DNA of 45,194 nt, taken from assembly GCA_020053015.1 (NCBI GenBank), contig JAGVNY010000160.1:1-45194 (forward strand). The letters run 5' to 3'. The notes beneath the pieces are model-generated. The model worked only from the letters and a program-made list of their open reading frames with translations. It was not told the origin of the DNA and searched no databases. Origin of the DNA: Candidatus Zixiibacteriota bacterium. GTDB lineage: Bacteria > Zixibacteria > MSB-5A5 > JAABVY01 > JAHJOQ01. Shown here piece by piece: positions 33,735-42,608 of this stretch. The translations under genes were made by a program, and so were the position numbers. How positions within the stretch are numbered: position 1 is the stretch's first letter; every line of letters starts with the position of its first letter.

Positions 33735-35111
33735 CTACTCAGTCTTCCCCGGCTGCCTAAGACCGTAGCGCTCGATCTTTCGATACAACGTGGACGGGTC
33801 AATCCCGAGAGCTTTGGCAGCTCTGTTCTTCTGCCAGTTCAACTGATCGAGAGTCCAGAAAATGTAAGCCTTTTCGATCGACTCGAGAGTTGGAGTCGAT
33901 GCGTCCTCGGCGGAGACGACCTCCTTACCGTCAGCCTGCTGCGTGACGTTCTTGGGAAGATCCGCCAGAGTTACCTCATCAGAGCTTGACAGTAAGAGAG
34001 ATCTCTCGATTGTATTTTCCAGTTCTCTGACGTTGCCGGGCCAATCGAATGATATCAGAGCTTTGAGCGCTTCCGCCGATATTCGTTTTCTCGGGAGACT
34101 CTGCCTCGCTGAATAAGTGTCCATGAAATGATTAACAAGAGTGGCGATATCCTCTCTTCTCTCCCTGAGCGGCGGTATTTGAATCGGGAGCACATTCAAT
34201 CGGTAGTAGAGGTCGGCTCGGAATCTGTTAGCCTTCACTTCAGCTTCGAGGTCTGCATTTGTGGCTGCGATAAGTCGGACGTCGACTTTAATCGGTTGAG
34301 TAGCGCCAACCGGGGTAATTACCTTCTCTTCCAACACTCGCAGAAGCTTCATCTGGATAGCAGGAGACGTATTGCCGACCTCGTCGAGAAAAAAAGAACC
34401 GGTATCGGCCACCTTGAAGAGGCCTTCTTTGTCCTTGATAGCGCCAGTGAATGCGCCTTTGACGTAGCCGAAAAGCTCGCTTTCCAGCAGTGTTTCCGGC
34501 AAAGCAGCACAATTGAGTGTGAAAAACGGCTTGCCCGCACGGTTAGAGTGAAAGTGTATCGCCCGGGCGATAAGGTCTTTTCCGGTACCGCTTTCGCCGC
34601 GTATGAGCACAGTGGAATCCGACTTCGCGACGGTAATAGCGATCTCTTTCATCCTTATGACCTGCGGATTGTCCCCGATGAAGCTGTCGAACGAGAATTC
34701 ACCTGAAAGTCGGCTTCGGAGAGTTTCGTTCTCCTGCTCCACCGACATCTGTTCTATCAGCTTGCTCAAGGTCAACTTTATCTCATCAATCTTAAACGGC
34801 TTGGTGACATAGTCATACGCTCCGTTCTTCATTGCTTCAATAGCAGTGTCCACCGATGCAAAGGCTGTCATGACGATGAAGTGGATTTCAGGCTTGAGCT
34901 TCTTCGCTCTTGCAAGAAGTTCGAGGCCGCTCATCTCAGGCATCATGAGATCAGCAATTACGACGTCCGGTGGTTGCTTGCGTATCCGTTCCACCGCCTC
35001 TGAGCCGGAAGCCGCACTGGCGACGACATATCCCTCTTTGCCGAGCATGATTTCCATGAAATTGCGCATGCTCTCTTCGTCATCAACGACCAGAATGCTC
35101 GTTCTGCCCAT
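33735..35111 (-). CDS. NtrC-family sigma-54 response regulator (PilR-like)
   Basis: 458 residues from ATG 35111. Receiver domain at residues 4-118 (ILVVDDEES, phospho-Asp in VIADLMMPEMSG, Lys in VTKPF). AAA+ domain with Walker A GESGTGKD, the sigma-54 contact loop GAFTGA, Walker B FFLDEV and an Arg finger region. A Fis-type helix-turn-helix ends the protein (NRAAKALGIDPSTLYRKIER). It activates sigma-54 promoters after phosphorylation. Three such promoters lie in front of the pilin genes directly downstream, so these are its likely targets. No sensor kinase is adjacent; the hybrid kinase at 40494-42608 is one candidate partner. Confidence 0.95.
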   Translation of the reverse strand: MGRTSILVVDDEESMRNFMEIMLGKEGYVVASAASGSEAVERIRKQPPDVVIADLMMPEMSGLELLARAKKLKPEIHFIVMTAFASVDTAIEAMKNGAYDYVTKPFKIDEIKLTLSKLIEQMSVEQENETLRSRLSGEFSFDSFIGDNPQVIRMKEIAITVAKSDSTVLIRGESGTGKDLIARAIHFHSNRAGKPFFTLNCAALPETLLESELFGYVKGAFTGAIKDKEGLFKVADTGSFFLDEVGNTSPAIQMKLLRVLEEKVITPVGATQPIKVDVRLIAATNADLEAEVKANRFRADLYYRLNVLPIQIPPLRERREDIATLVNHFMDTYSARQSLPRKRISAEALKALISFDWPGNVRELENTIERSLLLSSSDEVTLADLPKNVTQQADGKEVVSAEDASTPTLESIEKAYIFWTLDQLNWQKNRAAKALGIDPSTLYRKIERYGLRQPGKTE

Positions 35112-35244
35112 CGCCTTAGTCCCTTCAAACTGACGCTGTGCCGGCCTGCCAGTCCAGCATCTCACTGCCTTTGTCCATAGCGCTATGAACCAACCGAAGC
35201 TCGCCTTTGCGGAATGCAGACATGACGCCGCTTCGCGAAGCCCT

Positions 35245-35472
35245 TTACGGTCGGGATCGAATCGAAAGCATCAACTTGGCTCTCTCCAACTCATGTGGAT
35301 AGAGGTTTGACGGCACTGCGGCCCTCCCAAACTTGCTGTACACCGTATGCCGGGCACATTGTGCAAAGTCGCCTTTACAGTATCGGGCTTTGTATGATTC
35401 AGTCGCATCCCCCGCGCCCTGCATCTTGTCATTGAAGAATGGACACGTCTTTAGAACCTCGCATTCCGCCAT
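35245..35472 (-). CDS. Small four-cysteine conserved protein
   Basis: 75 residues with Cys4, Cys10, Cys32 and Cys39: AECEVLKTCPFFNDKMQ, then YKARYCKGDFAQCARHTVYS, then AAVPSNLYPHELERAKLML. The pattern C-P-F-F-N-D-K-M and Y-C-x-G-D-x-x-x-C-A-R is one I recall from small hypothetical proteins in many delta-proteobacterial and FCB genomes. Four Cys in two pairs suggest a metal or Fe-S site. It stands alone upstream of the sigma-54 regulator. Confidence 0.65.
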   Translation of the reverse strand: MAECEVLKTCPFFNDKMQGAGDATESYKARYCKGDFAQCARHTVYSKFGRAAVPSNLYPHELERAKLMLSIRSRP

Positions 35473-35867
35473 TGAATTCCCCTTCGTCCTGTTCGCGGTC
35501 TCCCGCGTTTGTTTTATCGGCGGGCATGTCGCAGAATGAACGATTAGAGGCTGAAGAGCGTTGCGTTATGCAAAGATTGCGCGAAAGTCGAGCAGAATCA
35601 ATCTGGATTCGATGGGTAGATTTTTTGTTGACTGGCGGTGGGTTGGATCGTAGGCTGTTTATTGGTTGGTTGTCTCTACTAAGTGTCGAGGGAACAAACC
35701 AGCCTATTCGACGTAGGAGTCGAGCAGTACGGAGTGAACTCAGGGAGTGACGGATTCAAGAAAGTAAAAGTCGACCCGATAATACATATTAAACCGGGTA
35801 TGAAGTCTTGAGATCAGGGACTCCGTGTAGATGTTTGAGATTGAACCTATTTGTCAAGGAGCTTAGC
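35473..35867. other. Intergenic region
   Basis: 395 bp divergent spacer. Short plus-strand frames here have no features. TTGACT near 35629 and an A/T-rich block (ATAATACATATTAAA near 35780) are possible promoter parts for the DUF2582 gene. Confidence 0.4.
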
Positions 35868-36071
35868 ATGAATCACAGAATCGGAACCGTAGCCGGGAAT
35901 ATCTGGCAGCAGCTCGAGAAAGGCGATGAGATCACGCCCAAGCAGCTCTCGACTGCGATCAAAGAGAAATCGGATGTTGTCTACCTCGCGCTCGGCTGGC
36001 TGGCCAGAGAGGACAAGATCGAAATCAATCCGACCAAGTCGACGTTCAAGGTCAAGATCAGCAAAGACTGA
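35868..36071 (+). CDS. Winged-helix protein, DUF2582 family
   Basis: 67 residues. MNHRIGTVAGNIWQQLEKGD, then TPKQLSTAIKEKSDVVYLAL and GWLAREDKIEI match the DUF2582 winged helix, whose recognition helix is in the middle. ATG 35868 has AAGGAG 7 nt upstream and the gene has its own terminator, so it is a small single-gene unit. It is presumably a DNA-binding or protein-contact domain of unknown target. Confidence 0.85.
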   Translation: MNHRIGTVAGNIWQQLEKGDEITPKQLSTAIKEKSDVVYLALGWLAREDKIEINPTKSTFKVKISKD

Positions 36072-36093
36072 TTCGTTCCCGGTGCGCAAGCAG

Positions 36094-36120
36094 AAAGGCG
36101 GAGGACATCCTCTGCCTTTT
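36094..36120 (+). terminator. Rho-independent terminator after the DUF2582 gene
   Basis: AAAGGCGGAGG (36094-36104), loop ACAT, CCTCTGCCTTT (36109-36119) with one G-U pair, then TTGTTTTG. An 11-bp stem 22 bp after the stop. Confidence 0.88.
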
Positions 36121-36216
36121 GTTTTGCCGTGACCGAGTGCGAAGTCACCCCGGCGAAAGGGAGTATTGAGAAAGTGTTATTGGATGCTTTGTTGCCGGTA
36201 AGAGCGACAGGATGTT

Positions 36217-36317
36217 CGGGCAGGTCTTGACCACGATGAAGTCGTGGTTGTGACCTGCCCGCAACCACTTTCGAGGGCGCCGGGTCACACTCCCCGCTTC
36301 GTCGGGGAGCAAGACCC
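36217..36317. repeat. Two large stem-loops with matching layout in an empty intergenic region
   Basis: First: CGGGCAGGTC (36217-36226) pairs with GACCTGCCCG (36252-36261), and inside it ACCACGA (36230-36236) pairs with TCGTGGT (36242-36248) around a 5-nt loop, with 3-nt internal loops (TTG/TGT). Second: GGGTC (36282-36286) with GACCC (36313-36317), and inside it CTCCCCG (36290-36296) with CGGGGAG (36303-36309), again with 3-nt internal loops (ACA/CAA). The whole 36121-36523 region has no gene. It may be a REP/BIME-like or miniature mobile repeat, or a structured RNA. A search of the rest of the genome would decide. Confidence 0.6.
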
Positions 36318-36523
36318 ATCGCAACTCCCGGTGTGCATCTGACACTTCTTAACACGCCCGTCCGCCGCAATGAGTGGGCACCGCATGCTGGCTTTCCTCC
36401 AAACGTCCGACAGTGACAGCTCGCCCAAATATTCGCCGAATCTGTCAATGAAGACGCGGTGAGTGTCAATCGAATTAGCTGTCAGTCGAGGTGCATGAAC
36501 GCATCAGTTACAGAGAATGCGTG

Positions 36524-37543
36524 TCATGACGAGACCAGCATCGGGATCGCGTGCTCGATCAGCCTTATCGCCTCATGCTCCAACTTCGCAGCATCCTCCA
36601 GCCGCGTAACCTGCTCTGCCCGCATGGCCGAACTCCATGTCTCGCCATCTTGAAGGGTGAACGGGTACGGTGCAATAGAAATCGCACGATGGTTTGGATC
36701 TGTGAGGACTTGATCCGAGATCCGAGAGTACCGGTCGGCAATTGAAGTCAATTGGTGAGCCGCGTCGATCTCGAATTCTCCTGCTATTGTTCGAAGGTAT
36801 GAGGATGCTGATCTCCGGTGCTGCACGAGACAATCGTAAATCCAAGCGTTGCCGAGCATCGCATCTTTGCGCATACCGTCATCTGCTGCATCCAGCGCTC
36901 TCAGTCGAGAGATATACTCCTCCCATGCCCTGAATCCAAGGAAATACTCCCCTGCCCCATCCGCTCGCGCCATTTCGACAGCCTGTTCGAGTGCCTCAAT
37001 AGCCATCTTGTTCGGCGATGGCATATCGCTCTTCCTGTCCGTAAACACCGCGACACCCCACGGTTCGCCGGTTTCGACGTAATAGCTCTCGCCGTCCTTC
37101 CTGAACGGGTGCAGACAGAGCCATTCCTCTCCCCGCTTCTGATAACCGATTATCAGTCCATCCTCTTCGTTGCCGTACTCCACAGGCACTCCCCGGTCGA
37201 TGCTCTCAACGACGGCGCCGCGTATCTTCGAAATCGTGCACCCGCTTTCCGGCTTCAACTCGAACACTCGGATGTTAACCGGCAGCGCCTGCGACGATCT
37301 GGTCAGACAGCGAAAACCGCATGCCGGGTGCGGAGAACTGGGGCAGAAACCATGCTTGCTGAGCTGCATCCGGAATGCCAAGCCCGATACGCCAACCAGA
37401 TGATCGTAGCTCACACTCTCCCCGATAGCCGCCATAGCGCTTGCCTGGGCTGCGTGTATAGAGCTCGCTCTCTCGCCGAACGACCAGCTGACCACGCCCT
37501 CGATCCAAACGCGATCTCCGTCGCGACGGATATGAGTCTCCAT
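36524..37543 (-). CDS. Conserved hypothetical protein, BtrH-N/C39-like fold suspected
   Basis: 339 residues, cytoplasmic, no signal. Visible blocks: SVSYDHLVGVSGLAFRMQLS, FCPSSPHPACGF, then GVPVEYGNEEDGLIIGYQKR and EYFLGFRAWEEYISRL. The first resembles the N-terminal domain of butirosin-type BtrH proteins, a papain-like fold, with Cys in FCPSSPH as a possible key residue. The C-terminal 100 residues are helical. Function is unknown. It is divergent from the small lipoprotein gene at 37793. Confidence 0.65.
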   Translation of the reverse strand: METHIRRDGDRVWIEGVVSWSFGERASSIHAAQASAMAAIGESVSYDHLVGVSGLAFRMQLSKHGFCPSSPHPACGFRCLTRSSQALPVNIRVFELKPESGCTISKIRGAVVESIDRGVPVEYGNEEDGLIIGYQKRGEEWLCLHPFRKDGESYYVETGEPWGVAVFTDRKSDMPSPNKMAIEALEQAVEMARADGAGEYFLGFRAWEEYISRLRALDAADDGMRKDAMLGNAWIYDCLVQHRRSASSYLRTIAGEFEIDAAHQLTSIADRYSRISDQVLTDPNHRAISIAPYPFTLQDGETWSSAMRAEQVTRLEDAAKLEHEAIRLIEHAIPMLVSS

Positions 37544-37792
37544 AGTTCCCTCCGCTCTGAAGCATCGTTTGATTGCCGAACGTCAATCCGAAGATACGCA
37601 AAGATCGATCTTCGTTTCAACAGAAAATCATCGACGGCAAATGCCTGTGCCAAAATTCCTGCCTTCGGCAATCGTCAAAATTCGAACAGCATGTATAACC
37701 TTCACGCAAGTCGTGCGATGGCGTGGTCTGCTCGTTTTGCGATTCCGATAAACCAAATACAGGAGCTAACAGTCGAACCGATGGAGGTTGGC

Positions 37793-38173
37793 TTGAGAAC
37801 GATCACAGCGTTTGCCACCCTGGCGCTGCTGGCAGTCTGTGGCTGCTCGTCTATCGGCCACCAGGACATCATTTTGATTAAGTCATCAGACTACGGCTAT
37901 TCGCCTGAGAGAGCGATCGCCTGTGGCGGAGGGAGCGAAGGCGAGCGGAAGTTCCTGTCGAGGTTGCGCGGTCCGGCAGGCGAGAATGTCAGCGTGACGC
38001 AACTTCCGGATTGCTGCCATTTCAGACTTCCGGCTGAGACGGGCAACGAGCAAGGTCACATTTCACGCTATGAACTCCGTTGGACCGGAATCGGCGAACC
38101 CGTCATAATCTACCTCAACGGATTTGTGCGCGCTCCGGTCCGCATTCCCGATGGTCTCGCGATGGCTGAATAG
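37793..38173 (+). CDS. Small lipoprotein of unknown function
   Basis: 126 residues. TTG 37793 has GGAGG 5 nt upstream; ATG 37781 in frame is an alternative. The signal MRTITAFATLALLAVCGCSS has a lipobox (LAVC). The mature part contains two Cys clusters (IACGGGSEGE and LPDCCHF). A much longer frame reaching back to 36818 is antisense to the neighbour gene and is not believed. No family recognised. Confidence 0.65.
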   Translation: MRTITAFATLALLAVCGCSSIGHQDIILIKSSDYGYSPERAIACGGGSEGERKFLSRLRGPAGENVSVTQLPDCCHFRLPAETGNEQGHISRYELRWTGIGEPVIIYLNGFVRAPVRIPDGLAMAE

Positions 38174-38436
38174 GTCACTTCGCGCTGCAAGAATACGGCT
38201 CTTCTGCGCGTTCGCAGCCATCGGCACAGCAAGCGTACTATCGGCACAGAGAGGATCTGGCATCCCGAATCCCTGCTGATAGAACGTAGTCGCCATCAAT
38301 AGAAGAACCCAAACGGTGCAGGAAGTGCTGCCCAGCCTCCACAGGGATCTCGAAAGAGCCTTTACAATTACTCGCGTGTCATGTATATTCGCCGCACTGA
38401 ATAGTGGTGAAAATGCACGAATGACGCGGAGGGAAT

Positions 38437-38856
38437 ATGGCTGTAACTATGAAGAAGCTTCTTGAGGAGCTTAACAAAGACCTCGAATGGGAGTATGCCG
38501 CTGCGGTTCAGTATGTTCAGCATGCAGCTGTCATGACGGGTGCGCAATTTGAGTCGATTCAGAAGGAGTTGATAATTCACTCCAATGAAGAAATGGCTCA
38601 TGCGTTGATGCTCTCCGAGCAGATTGACTTTCTCGGCGGAACGCCGACATGCGATGTTGAGAAGCGCCTCGTGTCAAAAGACAGCCTCGAGATGCTCAAA
38701 CAGGATCTCGCCGGCGAGGACATGGCGATCAAACGATACAAAGAGCGAATCGCTCAGGCTGAAGCGCTGAAGGAGTATGGATTGCGCAGGATTCTCGAGG
38801 ACATCCTGATCCAGGAAGAAGAGCACAAACGCGACCTCATGGCCGTGGTGGATTAA
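38437..38856 (+). CDS. Ferritin-like diiron protein (bacterioferritin type)
   Basis: 139 residues in a four-helix bundle. Diiron ligands fit the bacterioferritin pattern: Glu19 (EWEYAAAVQY), Glu52 and His55 (EEMAHA), Glu94 and Glu127/His130 (EEEH). It would oxidise and store iron or detoxify peroxide. The heme-binding Met of true bacterioferritin is not obvious, so a Dps- or rubrerythrin-like role is possible. GGAGGG precedes ATG 38437 and a terminator follows; it is a single-gene unit. Confidence 0.85.
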   Translation: MAVTMKKLLEELNKDLEWEYAAAVQYVQHAAVMTGAQFESIQKELIIHSNEEMAHALMLSEQIDFLGGTPTCDVEKRLVSKDSLEMLKQDLAGEDMAIKRYKERIAQAEALKEYGLRRILEDILIQEEEHKRDLMAVVD

Positions 38857-38890
38857 GCCCGCTACACCTGAACCAACTTGGCGATATTGA

Positions 38891-38925
38891 GAGACCCCGC
38901 ACACGGGCGAGGTCTCTTGTTTTTT
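38891..38925 (+). terminator. Rho-independent terminator of the ferritin-like gene
   Basis: GAGACC (38891-38896) pairs with GGTCTC (38911-38916), with three more pairs inside (CGC/GCG) after one mismatch, followed by TTGTTTTTT. Confidence 0.88.
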
Positions 38926-39044
38926 GGCTGGATCAATTGAGGACTTCGCATGGCCGGATATTCCAGAACGGGGAATCGCAGACCTCGTAGTAGCAAGACA
39001 ACTTCACAATGCGCCGCGGTTCTGCGTTTGCCGTTCTCGCCAAA

Positions 39045-39152
39045 TCAGAAGCAGCCCCTTGCGATTAGCACGGGCATGATCAGCCATGCAATGCCCTTCA
39101 ACAGGAAGAATGCAAACCCAGCAACACCGAGTTTCTTGAGCCAATCTTTCAC
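39045..39152 (-). CDS. Small single-pass membrane protein, translationally coupled
   Basis: 35 residues: VKDWLKKLGVAGFAFFLLKG and a second hydrophobic half IAWLIMPVLIARGCF. GTG 39152-39150 overlaps the TGA of the monooxygenase gene (39151-39149) in a GTGA junction, so translation is coupled. The protein starts with a basic amphipathic stretch and is hydrophobic from residue 10. Similar very short 'KKLG...GFxFFLxKG' proteins are scattered in bacterial genomes and usually missed. Function unknown. Confidence 0.6.
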   Translation of the reverse strand: MKDWLKKLGVAGFAFFLLKGIAWLIMPVLIARGCF

Positions 39153-39469
39153 CGGGTAATCACCTCGTAAACACGGAACTGGGATTTCATCGGAGGCTCT
39201 TCACCGCGTTCCTTGGCTGCCTTGAGATCGGCGAAGCCGCGGAAATGTCCATCCCCGAACGCAGGGGACTTAGTCCAATCCTGGAAGGATTTCTCCGAAT
39301 CCCACTCGCTGACCACAAGGTACGGTGTATCGCCCTTAATGGGGCGAAGGACCTGCATGCGCACGAACCCCGGCATCTTGTCGATGGCTCCCGCCCGTGA
39401 CCGAAATAGCTCCTCGAATCGGTCCCGGTAGTCCTCTCTACACTCTATGTAGTTTATAGCAACAAACAT
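39149..39469 (-). CDS. Antibiotic-biosynthesis-monooxygenase (ABM) / IsdG-like protein
   Basis: 106 residues from ATG 39469 (GAGAGG 7 nt upstream; a frame extension to 39571 is ignored). MFVAINYIECREDYRDRFEE, then MPGFVRMQVLRP and YLVVSEWDSEKSFQDWTKSP match the dimeric ferredoxin-like ABM fold, also found in heme-degrading IsdG/HmoA enzymes. The His expected after the W-x-x-S segment may be in GDGHFRGF. It is coupled to a 35-residue membrane protein, which suggests membrane association of the pair. Confidence 0.83.
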   Translation of the reverse strand: MFVAINYIECREDYRDRFEELFRSRAGAIDKMPGFVRMQVLRPIKGDTPYLVVSEWDSEKSFQDWTKSPAFGDGHFRGFADLKAAKERGEEPPMKSQFRVYEVITR

Positions 39470-39760
39470 TGAATACCTCTCACTTCGGTTAGCGTTTAGT
39501 GTCTCCATACACATCCGTGCTCGACACCCTTGGCGGCATGATCCGTTCCGTTGCTGCCCGCGCTTGCGCAACGGACGTATATGACAGATTTATAAACTCA
39601 GAACCGCGCACATTTGTTCTGCTGGAAACCGGATCGCCTTGGCGAGCTTCTGAAAAACATAGATATCCCCTGCTCGCAAACGGATATACAATGTGATTGA
39701 CTTAGCGGTAACAGGTCAGGATCTTCTTTCGTGAACGGACAACGAGCGCAGGAGGATTTC

Positions 39761-40468
39761 ATGAAATCAGAACCACGTTTCTCGGGCTTCCCGCGAGAAT
39801 GTGTGAAGTTCTACAGAGAGTTGAAAGCGAACAATTCAAAGTCGTGGTTCACAGAGCACAAGGACGAATACAACGAATACGTATTGGAACCTGCACGCCT
39901 ATTTGTGGTCGAGATGGGAGAACGACTTCGAGCATTATCGCCTGCCATTCAAGCCGATCCTCGGATCGACAAATCGATCTTCCGCATATTCCGTGACACC
40001 CGATTCAGCAAGGACAAGTCTCCTTACAAGACGCACCTCGGAATCTGGTTCTGGGAGGGCTCCGGCGATAGAATGGAGTGTTCCGGATTCTATATGCACG
40101 TCGAGCCTCCGAATCTCATGCTCGCCGCTGGTCTTTACAGGTTTCCGGCACACGTGGTTGACGAGTATCGACATTCCGTTGTTGACGGTGTGCACGGCGT
40201 AGCCCTCGAAAAGGCGGTGAGAGCCGTAACGAGGAACCCAGATTGCAGAGTCGGAAAGGAAAGTTTCAAACGCGTTCCCAGAGGGTTTGATCCGGATCAT
40301 AAGCGAGCCAATTACTTGCGACACGATACCCTGTACTGCTGGACGGAATCGAGGATTCCGAAAGAATTGTACTCGGAGACTGCGCTTGACTACTGCTTCA
40401 GGGAGTTCAGGAGCTTTCTCCCTCTGCACGAATGGCTCGTTGAATTGATTGCGCGCTCGGAATCCTGA
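39761..40468 (+). CDS. DUF2461 (TIGR02453) family protein
   Basis: 235 residues from ATG 39761 (AGGAGG upstream). FSGFPRECVKFYRELKANNS, then KSWFTEHKDEYNEYVLEPAR and FRDTRFSKDKSPYKTHLGIW are the hallmark blocks of this widespread cytoplasmic family. Function is unknown; it stands alone between convergent neighbours. Confidence 0.92.
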   Translation: MKSEPRFSGFPRECVKFYRELKANNSKSWFTEHKDEYNEYVLEPARLFVVEMGERLRALSPAIQADPRIDKSIFRIFRDTRFSKDKSPYKTHLGIWFWEGSGDRMECSGFYMHVEPPNLMLAAGLYRFPAHVVDEYRHSVVDGVHGVALEKAVRAVTRNPDCRVGKESFKRVPRGFDPDHKRANYLRHDTLYCWTESRIPKELYSETALDYCFREFRSFLPLHEWLVELIARSES

Positions 40469-40493
40469 CTGAATTGAGTTAGCGCTGGTCTCG

Positions 40494-42608
40494 TTACTTG
40501 CGCACAGGAATCTGAATGCGCGTGGTTTTGCCGAAGTCGAGCGTAAGCCTCACGGCGCGACCGAGCTGGCTGCGCGTGAATGGTTTCTTGACGTATGAAC
40601 CTGCTCCGAGGTCCAATGCCTGCTGAACTCTGTCGGTAGGAGAGAACCCGCTGACTATTATCGCCTTCTGAGAGGGATCAAACTTCTTGATCTCCCGATA
40701 CGTGTCGAGGCCATCGAATCCGTCCTCCATGATCATGTCAAGGATGACCAGATCCACAGCATTCGTTTTCAGATACACGACTGCCGCGTGACCGTTCTCT
40801 ACAGAGACAGCGTCATATCCGAGGCTCGTGAGCAACTCCACTGCGACCTCTCTTTGAGGGGATGAATCATCGACAACGAGAATCTTCTCGTGTCCCCCGA
40901 TATCATCCACATTTTCTTTGATTCTGTTGTCCTGAACGGATGATGCCGGGAAATAAAGTACGAATTCTGTTCCCTTGTCAACCTCTGAGAAGACGTCGTA
41001 ATAACCCTTGTGATCCTTCACAACGCCATAAACCACCGGCAATCCCAGCCCGCTGCCACTGGTTCCCATGTGTTTTCTACTGAAGTAGGGTTCGAATATC
41101 TTCTCAAGGTCATGGCAGTCAATGCCGCGTCCTGTGTCACGTACAACGAGGATGACATAATCGCCTTGCTCTATTTTCGCGTACCCTCCAATCAGCTCAT
41201 CTAAGTGCCGTTGCGAGGTCTCTATCGTCAGCGAGCCGCCGTCAGGCATAGCTTCGAAGGCGTTTATGACCAGGTTCATTACAACCTTGCTGAGGTGAGG
41301 AGCCGATCCGAGGATATTCTTCAATCCTGAGTCGAGGTTGCAGGCAAGGCTAACCGACGGGGTCGATTCTGCAAGTCTCAGGTACCCCGGCGAGTTCAAA
41401 TACGACTTCACGACATCGTTCAGGTTAGTGGGAGCCATTTCATACCGACCCCGGCGCGCCAACGTGAGAAGGTCCTGGACAACGCTCGCTGCTTGCTGAG
41501 CGGACTCTGTCATTCGCTCAACATGGTCCACAGCAGGGCTGTCCTCTGGCAGGAAGCTGAGTATCAGTTCCGGATAGCCCAGGAGCGGCCCAAGGATGTT
41601 GTTGAGGTCATGCGCGACACCTCCGGCCAGAACTCCCAGTGATTCCATCCTCTCGGCGCGTTCGAGCATCCCCCGAAGAACTCGCTCCTGTTCCTCAGCG
41701 TTCTTGCGCTCCGTGATTTCACGCACAATGGCCTGAAGGTATAACTGCCCGCTAAGCTCTATCCTGTGCAGACTCACTTCCGCAAAGAAGGGCGTGCGGT
41801 CATAGTGACAATGTGTCCACTCGAAGAACTGGGGCTCGCCGGAAAAAGCCGCGCTGATCTTCTCCAACGCTTTATCGAGCGAACTTCTGCCGTCCGGCTG
41901 AAGCTCCGGTGAGAAGAGATATGGCGGGTGATTGATGATCTGATCTCGGGTACACTTGAACATTTCCAGAGTCATCGAGTTGCATTCAACGAAGAGATCA
42001 TCTTTCATCAGGAAGATCGCGTCATTGGCGCATTCAAAAAGTGTGCGATATCGAGCTTCGTTTTCTCTCAACGCAAGTTCGGCTTCGTGCTTATCGGTCA
42101 TGTCGCGGATAATCGTCATGATCTGGTTGTCCAACAGGGGCAGAAGCCGAGCTTCGTGAAGTGTACGCCGCCCTCTGACATCAAGTTCATACTCGATAGA
42201 CACGGTGGCTTTCGTTTGGTTAACCAGTTTGATCGCCTTCGCAAACTCCTCAGCTACGTGCCGAACCGGTATGTCCTGGATGCGTCTGCCTGTCGTGGAC
42301 CGCTCTGGAATATACATCTCAGTTTCGCCACCCGTCTTGCAGTCGAGTATTTTGCCATCTGAGTCGAGTCTGAAGAACAGATCGGGCATTACTTCAAAGA
42401 CAGACTTCAGGTCTGAATTCGCCTGCAGCAATTCATGGGAGCTAAGTTCCAGCGAGCGTTCGAGCATTGCTCGATCAGTGTCAAACTGGGTGTAGGCATC
42501 GCTGATTGCGGAAACGAAACCACTAAGAGCAGACGGTACCGAGACAGTATCGCCGAAGAACTTGATGAGTTGTCTTTGCAGCAGGCTGTGCATCAGGACT
42601 CCGATCAC
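40494..42608 (-). CDS. PAS-PAS hybrid sensor histidine kinase with C-terminal receiver
   Basis: 704 residues, soluble. PAS 1 (about 62-172), PAS 2 (about 184-305), HisKA with phospho-His333 ([20 protein letters not shown]), HATPase with N-box [17 protein letters not shown] and G-boxes DTGRGI and [11 protein letters not shown], then a receiver (about 575-695; [10 protein letters not shown], phospho-Asp in [13 protein letters not shown], Lys in VKKPF). The HDLNN form of the H-box is typical of NtrB-like kinases. GTG 42608 overlaps the stop of the FIST gene in a GTGA junction, so FIST protein and kinase are made together. The NtrC-type regulator at 33735 is a possible output. Confidence 0.93.
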   Translation of the reverse strand: MIGVLMHSLLQRQLIKFFGDTVSVPSALSGFVSAISDAYTQFDTDRAMLERSLELSSHELLQANSDLKSVFEVMPDLFFRLDSDGKILDCKTGGETEMYIPERSTTGRRIQDIPVRHVAEEFAKAIKLVNQTKATVSIEYELDVRGRRTLHEARLLPLLDNQIMTIIRDMTDKHEAELALRENEARYRTLFECANDAIFLMKDDLFVECNSMTLEMFKCTRDQIINHPPYLFSPELQPDGRSSLDKALEKISAAFSGEPQFFEWTHCHYDRTPFFAEVSLHRIELSGQLYLQAIVREITERKNAEEQERVLRGMLERAERMESLGVLAGGVAHDLNNILGPLLGYPELILSFLPEDSPAVDHVERMTESAQQAASVVQDLLTLARRGRYEMAPTNLNDVVKSYLNSPGYLRLAESTPSVSLACNLDSGLKNILGSAPHLSKVVMNLVINAFEAMPDGGSLTIETSQRHLDELIGGYAKIEQGDYVILVVRDTGRGIDCHDLEKIFEPYFSRKHMGTSGSGLGLPVVYGVVKDHKGYYDVFSEVDKGTEFVLYFPASSVQDNRIKENVDDIGGHEKILVVDDSSPQREVAVELLTSLGYDAVSVENGHAAVVYLKTNAVDLVILDMIMEDGFDGLDTYREIKKFDPSQKAIIVSGFSPTDRVQQALDLGAGSYVKKPFTRSQLGRAVRLTLDFGKTTRIQIPVRK

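Noticed and set aside
36217-36317. CRISPR-like or terminator reading of the two hairpins
   Set aside because: The two units differ in sequence, there is no repeat-spacer order, and the DUF2582 gene already has its own terminator at 36094-36120.
36818-37780. Long 5' part of a 451-codon plus-strand frame
   Set aside because: Antisense to the gene at 36524-37543; only its 3' end (from 37793) has a ribosome site and a lipoprotein signal.
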